Source of the DNA: an uncultured bacterium
GTDB lineage: Bacteria; Patescibacteria; JAEDAM01; Absconditabacterales; Absconditicoccaceae
Assembly (NCBI GenBank): GCA_937950065.1
Contig: CALFEN010000109.1
Coordinates: 1 to 15,858 of the forward strand
Reading direction: 5' to 3'
Length of the DNA stretch: 15,858 bases
This document shows positions 10,164 to 15,858 of the stretch, in pieces (positions within the stretch are counted from its first letter, which is position 1; the number at the start of each line of letters is the position of its first letter). The position numbers and the translations under genes are program-made. Under the pieces are notes generated by a model. That model had not been told where the DNA came from, did not search any database, and was given only the letters and a program-made list of their open reading frames with translations.

Positions 10164-11873
10164 TTATCCCTGCTTCAAAAAATCAATAATATCTATTTTA
10201 TTATTTCTGCTTGAAACGTCTTCTAGTACCCATTCCAATGCTTTGTTCAAAAGCTCTTTAATCTGTGGTCAAGGTTTTATATTCATTTCATTTATTATAT
10301 CATTTCAGTTAACAGCAAGATCCCTGAGTCCAAAGGCTCACTGCAGTTTGTATATTTCTTTGAGTCTCTTCCCAAAAAATTTTAAATCACTTAAAGCCGG
10401 CGGTTGAACAGGATTGTAATGCCCAAGTCTGTCAGCCTTTACCACGTCCAGCAGGTTCTTCGTCATTTTGTAGCCATACTGTGAAAGCAGTTTCTTAATT
10501 TTTTTATCAAGATTTTCTGGGCTTCATTTCAAAATCTCTCATATAAGCATATGATTTTTGACATAAAAGCAGACAGTGTCTGTTTCTTTTTTTGAAAATC
10601 CAAGTTCTTGAAAATCCTTTTTGGTTTTGGCTTCTCATATATTTGGATGATGAATATCGGTTCAGTTTATCTTTTTTATTTCTTCTCTGTCTAGGCCTGA
10701 CGCAATATAATCATACTGTTCTGGTTTTCCTACGTCATGGTAGAGTATTCATAGTTTGACAAGATAATCTTTGTTTAGCCCCTGCACAGCGTGCAAAGTC
10801 AAAATAGTGTGCACGTATACGTCAAAAGGATGATACCTGATAGGTTGGTCAACGTTTTTGGTCTGATAAACATTAGGAAATATATATTTTAGAATATCAA
10901 GTTTGTCCAGTAATACCACAAAAGAAAAAGGATTTTTATTTTTAAAAATTTTTAGGATTTCGTCTTTTATTCTTTCTTTGGCTACATTTTCCACGAGATT
11001 TGCATTTCTCAACATGCTATCCCATGTATCATTGTCTATATTAAAATAATTTTTTTCTGATTTGGAAGTCTTTTCTAGTTTCTGGTTCAAAATATTCAAG
11101 AATCTGACAGCTCTTACAATCCTTAACGCATCTTCTCCAAATCTGTTGTCAGGATTTCATACCGCCTTTATTTGTCTTGCCAAAATATCGTTTATGCCGT
11201 TATGAGGATCTATGACTATGCCAAGCGGTTTCTTAATGCTGTCTCCATTCCAAAAATAAGACATATTTTTATTTATCAGTTCAGTAAGCTTTCCCTTGTC
11301 CAATTTGCTTTGATGGAAAAGTGAAGATATTATTTCACTATTTTGCAAAATTAATAAATTTTGATCAACAATATATACAAATCAATAATTTCATAGTATT
11401 TTACTGAAATGCTCTATATCTTTTATTTTTTCTTGTTTTTTATTTTCAGGTAGTTTAATATCTGTGCAGGTATAATATATGCAATTGATAGTAAAATCTC
11501 TTCTCTGGCTGTCCAGCAGTAAATCACTGGTTCGGTTGATCTCGTCGGGATGGCGGAAATCCTGATATCAGCTTTCTGTACGAAGAGGAGTTAGTTCGTA
11601 TTTGATTTTTTTAAATTCCCCGGATTTTGGCAGTAATGTAATAGTGCCAAATTTTTCAGTGATAAAATGAGATAAATCTATTTTATCTATCTTTTCATAG
11701 ATTTGTGAAGGTATTCAGTTCGTAGTAAAATCTATGTCATCAGGATTTAAATCAATATTCAGTAATATATTTCTTACACTTCATCATACCAAAAAAATAT
11801 TGTCTTTATGGCAGATTTTTTGTAAAAAAGAAATGTGTTTATCCAATATATTAAGATTTTCAAAGTTCAGCAT
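10164..11873 (-). CDS. cca: CCA-adding tRNA nucleotidyltransferase with HD domain
   Basis: The family adds or repairs the 3' CCA of tRNA (class II nucleotidyltransferase). The 569-residue product shows FLVGGSVRN (28-35) and DDIDF with the catalytic Asp pair D46/D48, and RRDFTIN at 124-130. The neck region reads IDPHNGINDI then NPDNRFGEDALRIVRAVRF. An HD phosphohydrolase domain has H355 and HDVGK at 379-383, and the C-terminal GPQIKELLNKALEWVLED matches the usual tail. Between RRDFTIN and IDPHNG lie about 80 residues more than normal (roughly 140-215), which explains much of the extra length over typical enzymes of about 410-480. GGSVRN has Asn where Asp is usual. The gene is monocistronic, divergent from serS and convergent with infB-cupin. 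A poly(A) polymerase activity cannot be excluded from sequence. Confidence 0.93.
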
Positions 11874-11903
11874 TTTTCCAAATTCTATCTAAATTTTTTT
11901 CAA

Positions 11904-11931
11904 ATTATAATTAAATTTAGTTTTAAATCAA
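11904..11931 (-). promoter_or_regulatory. Promoter of cca
   Basis: Minus-strand TTGATT (11926-11931), 16-bp spacer and perfect TATAAT (11904-11909), with about 24 nt to the ATG at 11873. It shares the 176-bp divergent intergenic region with the serS promoter. Confidence 0.55.
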
Positions 11932-11991
11932 CAAATTAATATATTTACTTTTTATTACAAAGAGATTTTTTAAACTTACTTTATAAAAAGA

Positions 11992-12021
11992 TTGAAAAAA
12001 TAACAAAATTGAATATATTAT
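11992..12021 (+). promoter_or_regulatory. Promoter of serS
   Basis: TTGAAA (11992-11997), 18-bp spacer and TATTAT (12016-12021), with about 22 nt to the serS ATG. I see no T-box or other leader structure. The leader is too short for one. Confidence 0.45.
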
Positions 12022-12049
12022 AAATTATTTTATATATTAAAACAAAAGT

Positions 12050-13324
<1,275 letters not shown>

Positions 13325-13332
13325 ATAAAAAC

Positions 13333-13740
13333 ATGCCAAAGAAAGAAGTTAGAGAAATTACCGACGATAAATGACTTACTTCGGAAGAACAGAGAAATAA
13401 TGACGCTATCCAAGCTACAGATAATTTGATAAAGGATTTGACAGATATAGTTGGTAAGGCCAAAGCTGAACGTATAAGAAAAAAAGCCGAGAAAATGGCT
13501 CTTAATAGAGAATTTATGGATGATGATCTTATCTTCCTAATATCTTTTGTTCAAAACGTAAACAAGGCAAAGAACGAGTGATTTCAATTTAGTAAAAGAA
13601 AGTTTAAGACAAGACAAGAAGCAGATATGTTTGCCAGTGATATTTTAAATTGACAAAGGAATTTAAATATTTCTGTTAGAATATTTTATAATCCTATAGA
13701 TAAAAAATTTGAGCTTCGGATAAAGCATCCCGAAGTATAA
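13333..13740 (+). CDS. Uncharacterised 135-residue protein downstream of serS
   Basis: I do not recognise this protein. Residues 1-70 are charged and probably helical, with a Lys/Arg/Glu-rich stretch AKAERIRKKAEKMALNREF. Residues 70-90 are more hydrophobic (DDLIFLISFVQNV). The C-terminal part contains KFKTRQEADMFASDIL and two likely strands, ISVRIFYNP and KFELRIKHPEV. No signal peptide or membrane segment is seen. Two in-frame TGA codons after the first three residues and a TAA end fit the local code. It starts 8 bp after serS and ends before a strong terminator, so it is the last gene of the serS transcript. A soluble, perhaps nucleic-acid-associated protein is a guess from the basic composition only. 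Confidence 0.8.
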
Positions 13741-13760
13741 ATAAAAATAGAAAAAATCTC

Positions 13761-13788
13761 TTGAAAATTTTTATAGCATCTGTATAAT
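13761..13788 (+). promoter_or_regulatory. Promoter of dnaJ, overlapping the serS-unit terminator
   Basis: TTGAAA (13761-13766), 16-bp spacer and perfect TATAAT (13783-13788). The -10 box lies in the loop of the terminator hairpin at 13773-13803. The expected start of transcription, about 13794-13796, is inside the right arm. Transcripts starting here would lack the left arm and not terminate. About 26 nt separate it from the dnaJ ATG. No CIRCE-type inverted repeat is present. Confidence 0.6.
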
Positions 13789-13803
13789 TTTGGTGCTATT
13801 TTT
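13773..13803 (+). terminator. Intrinsic terminator of the serS unit
   Basis: Stem ATAGCATC / GGTGCTAT (13773-13780 and 13792-13799, eight pairs including one G-T) with an 11-nt loop. The right arm runs directly into five T (13799-13803). It lies 32 bp after the stop of the 135-residue gene. Confidence 0.7.
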
Positions 13804-13820
13804 ATACAAAAATTTAAAAC

Positions 13821-14915
13821 ATGCCAGATTTTGATCCAAAAAAAGATTATTATAAAGTTCTTTGAGTGGAGGAAACCGCTTCACAGGAAGAAATAAAAAA
13901 AGCATTTAGAAAATATGCTATGAAATATCATCCTGACAAATGATGAGATCAGGAAAAATTTAAAGAAGTAAATGAAGCTTACCAGGTTTTGTGAGACGCA
14001 AAAAAGAGAGCCCAATACGATAGTTACAGGAAATGATGATTTGGTGGTTTCTGATGATTTGGCTGATGATGAAGTCAAGATTTTGGAGGGGACTGAATGA
14101 ATTTTGATGTGTGAGATATTTTTGATGTATTCGGTTCATTTTTTGGAGATGGTTTTTGATGAGGGTCTAGCAGAAGATGACCGGTAAGGGGCAGGGACGT
14201 GGTAGTAAGTATAGATATAACTTTTGAAGAATCATACAAATGAACAAAAAAAGAAGTCAAATTTTCTAGAGAGGTTGCTTGTGACGCTTGCGATGGGAAG
14301 TGAGTCTCCAAAGAATCCCAAAAAAATGTTTGTCCTGTATGTGGTGGTAAATGAGTTGCAGTGGAAACCAAAAGAACTCCTTTTGGAGTGATGCAGGTAC
14401 AGACTACCTGTAGTAAATGTTTTGGTCAATGATATATAGATTCCAAGCCTTGCGAAAAATGTGCTGGGAATTGAATCATGAAAGTAGACCAAAAAGTGAG
14501 TTTTGAAATACCTGCCGGTATTAACGAATGAGAAGCTATCAAAATGCCTGGTATGTGAAATTACGGACAGAAATGATGAGAAGCTGGTGACCTTTATATC
14601 AAGATTACAATTTCCGGTGCAAATAAATTTAAGAGAAGATGAAATGATCTTATTATGGATCTTGGGATAAGCATATTTGATGCTGTGCTTGGTGGAGAAA
14701 AGACAGTAGAGCATCCAGACGGTAAGCTTGTAGTCAAAATACCAAAATGACTGCAAGTATGACAGCAGATAAAGATTCCTGGTAAATGATTTGGTAAGTC
14801 AGGATTTTTTGGAGGAAGTAAATGAGATCTTGTGATAAATCCACAAATAGAAATTCCCAAAAAACTTTCCAAAGATGAAGAAGAACTTTGGGCTAAATTA
14901 AAAGGTAAGAAGTAA
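13821..14915 (+). CDS. dnaJ: Chaperone DnaJ (Hsp40)
   Basis: Type I J-protein that stimulates DnaK ATPase and delivers unfolded substrates. The 364-residue product has a J domain (1-70) with HPD at 37-39, then a Gly/Phe-rich linker (about 70-125). The zinc domain has four CxxCxGxG repeats beginning at C154, C171, C197 and C211, each complete (CDACDGKG, CPVCGGKG, CSKCFGQG, CEKCAGNG). The two C-terminal beta domains follow, ending KKLSKDEEELWAKLKGKK. About 30 glycines are TGA-coded, including FGG runs in the linker and the final Gly of all four zinc motifs, so a standard-code reading would miss the gene. dnaK and grpE are not in the window. It has its own promoter and a terminator directly after it. 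Confidence 0.97.
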
Positions 14916-14943
14916 AAAAATAATCTTTCTGAAAATATGCTCT

Positions 14944-14981
14944 AATAGAACTCTAATTCAAAAGGATTAGTACTATTTTTT
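14944..14981 (+). terminator. Intrinsic terminator of dnaJ
   Basis: Inner stem CTAATTC / GGATTAG (14953-14959 and 14964-14970) with an AAAA loop. An outer stem AATAG / CTATT (14944-14948 and 14973-14977) is separated from it by a small internal loop. Six T follow (14976-14981). It starts 29 bp after the dnaJ stop. Confidence 0.7.
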
Positions 14982-15020
14982 CAAAACAATATTAATCTGA
15001 TTTTTAGAAAATTAGGATTT

Positions 15021-15046
15021 AAAATAAGTTGTAAAACTTATTTTTT
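15021..15046. terminator. Second hairpin between convergent genes, probable terminator
   Basis: A perfect 10-bp stem AAAATAAGTT / AACTTATTTT (15021-15030 and 15035-15044) with loop GTAA. On the plus strand T continues after it (TTCTTT). It could back up dnaJ termination. On the minus strand the T-run lies within the stem, so it may also stop transcription of the gene ending at 15107. Confidence 0.5.
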
Positions 15047-15106
15047 CTTTGCCAAAAAATTTAAATGTCTTTTTTATCCATAAAAATCTATTCTATAATA
15101 ATTTTC

Positions 15107-15858
15107 TTAATTTTTATAGTATATCCGTAGGTAAGAGTAAGTAGGAGTTATTCAGATTGTTTTTGTGTCATACTTTAATCTATATTGAAAGTAGCGTTTT
15201 TTGGAGAATATCGAAATTCATCTTTCATTATGAAAAACTCAATTAGGATCTTTGAAACTATACCAATCTGTCCATGTGGAATCTCAAGGAGTTTTAGAAT
15301 TTCAAGCTCTCAAATAAAAATCAAAATCTATTCAAGTTGGTATATAAAAATCTACTTTAGCGTTTAAGTAATCATGAACAGCTCCCATGTCCAACGTTGA
15401 AGAAGTGTAATCTCAAGTGAATTGTATTATATTCCCGGCATAGTTAAATTCATACATAGGTCTGTATACTTTAGGGATTGCCTCTGAAGAAGCAAACTCC
15501 CATTGGGAAAAATTTTGGCATGTAGCTCTAAGTTTGGAATACAGTCAGTTGTTCGTTTTGGTTTTATTTATCCGACTTTGAATTAGAGAGAGTGAGATGG
15601 GAGTCACTCTTTCTCCTCATATAGGGATAGTAGATTTACATACGTTAGCATTCCATCAAGGGATAGTAATTGTTCACACAACTCATCATGTAGTTTTATT
15701 GTTATTAGTCCGATATGTAGCTCCGCCTTCACTCCATGCCAATGATTCATAGAAATCGTAATTAAAGGTAATTGACCAACACTGTCGTGATCCAAAATCA
15801 AAGAGATGGAGTGCCGCATAACTCAATGGCTCTGCTTTTAAAAAAATTTTTTCTACAG
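15107..15858 (-). CDS. C-terminal part of a probable surface protein, beta-sandwich type (5' end outside window)
   Basis: With TGA as Gly, a single frame of 249 codons enters from the right edge and ends at TAA (15107-15109); nine in-frame TGA codons or more are read through. The chain is rich in aromatic residues, Asn, Thr and Ser, which is typical of exported beta proteins. The last 100 residues contain TWTDWYSF, KKRYFQYRLKYDT and TPTYSYLRIYYKN. This W...RYxQYRL...TPxxxxxxIxY pattern resembles beta-sandwich domains at the ends of secreted adhesins. Three Cys lie in the upstream part. No sortase motif or C-terminal membrane helix is seen. I do not recognise the exact family. The opposite edge of the window also holds a large surface gene. 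Confidence 0.75.

Noticed and set aside
11874..12049. T-box or serine-responsive leader upstream of serS
   Set aside because: The predicted leader is only about 22 nt and the region lacks a conserved T-box sequence or stable GC-containing stems.
14075..14872. Minus-strand open frames opposite dnaJ
   Set aside because: The plus strand encodes an intact DnaJ with all zinc motifs; the antisense frames are Ser/His/Pro-rich mirror products.
15840..15851. AAAAAA-TTTTTT palindrome near the right edge as a terminator or att site
   Set aside because: It lies inside the open frame of the gene entering from the right and reads as ordinary Lys/Ile/Phe codons.

Overview
The window comes from a bacterium that reads TGA as glycine (genetic code 25), so it belongs to the Absconditabacteria (SR1) / Gracilibacteria (BD1-5) group of the candidate phyla radiation; the sequence alone does not separate the two. 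With TGA read as a stop, most genes here break into short fragments. With TGA read as Gly they become full-length proteins, and the TGA codons fall on conserved glycines: the Gly of DTPGH in IF2, the CxxCxGxG glycines of DnaJ and the GG of the CCA-adding enzyme. The DNA is AT-rich. All ten gene ends visible use TAA. None of the nine visible starts has a recognisable Shine-Dalgarno sequence.

Layout. (1) 1-4372, minus: a very large secreted surface protein, at least 1457 residues, running off the left edge. It has a signal peptide, leucine-rich stretches, five tandem four-cysteine modules and C-terminal carboxypeptidase-regulatory-like beta domains. (2) 4607-5904, minus: a two-gene unit with a 1-nt overlap, encoding a membrane-anchored Holliday-junction-resolvase-related nuclease and a protein resembling the C-terminal half of transketolase. 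(3) 6028-7335, plus: a type IV pilin-like protein with a LamG-like C-terminal domain. (4) 7467-10081, plus: infB (translation initiation factor IF2) followed by a small cupin. (5) 10164-11873, minus: a CCA-adding enzyme with an HD domain and an unusual insertion of about 80 residues. (6) 12050-13740, plus: serS followed by an unrecognised 135-residue protein. (7) 13821-14915, plus: dnaJ, with its own promoter placed inside the terminator of the previous unit. (8) 15107-15858, minus: the C-terminal part of another probable surface protein, entering from the right edge.

The centre is translation and protein-folding housekeeping (IF2, SerRS, tRNA CCA addition, DnaJ). It is flanked by surface and adhesion genes (giant Cys-module protein, LamG pilin, beta-sandwich protein). 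This fits an episymbiotic or host-attached small-genome bacterium, but that lifestyle is inferred. Promoters that can be read share a TTGAxx / TATAAT-like pattern, mostly with a 16-bp spacer and about 20-25 nt to the start codon. I see no tRNA or rRNA gene, CRISPR array, insertion sequence or phage gene. No gene-free stretch exceeds 300 bases.
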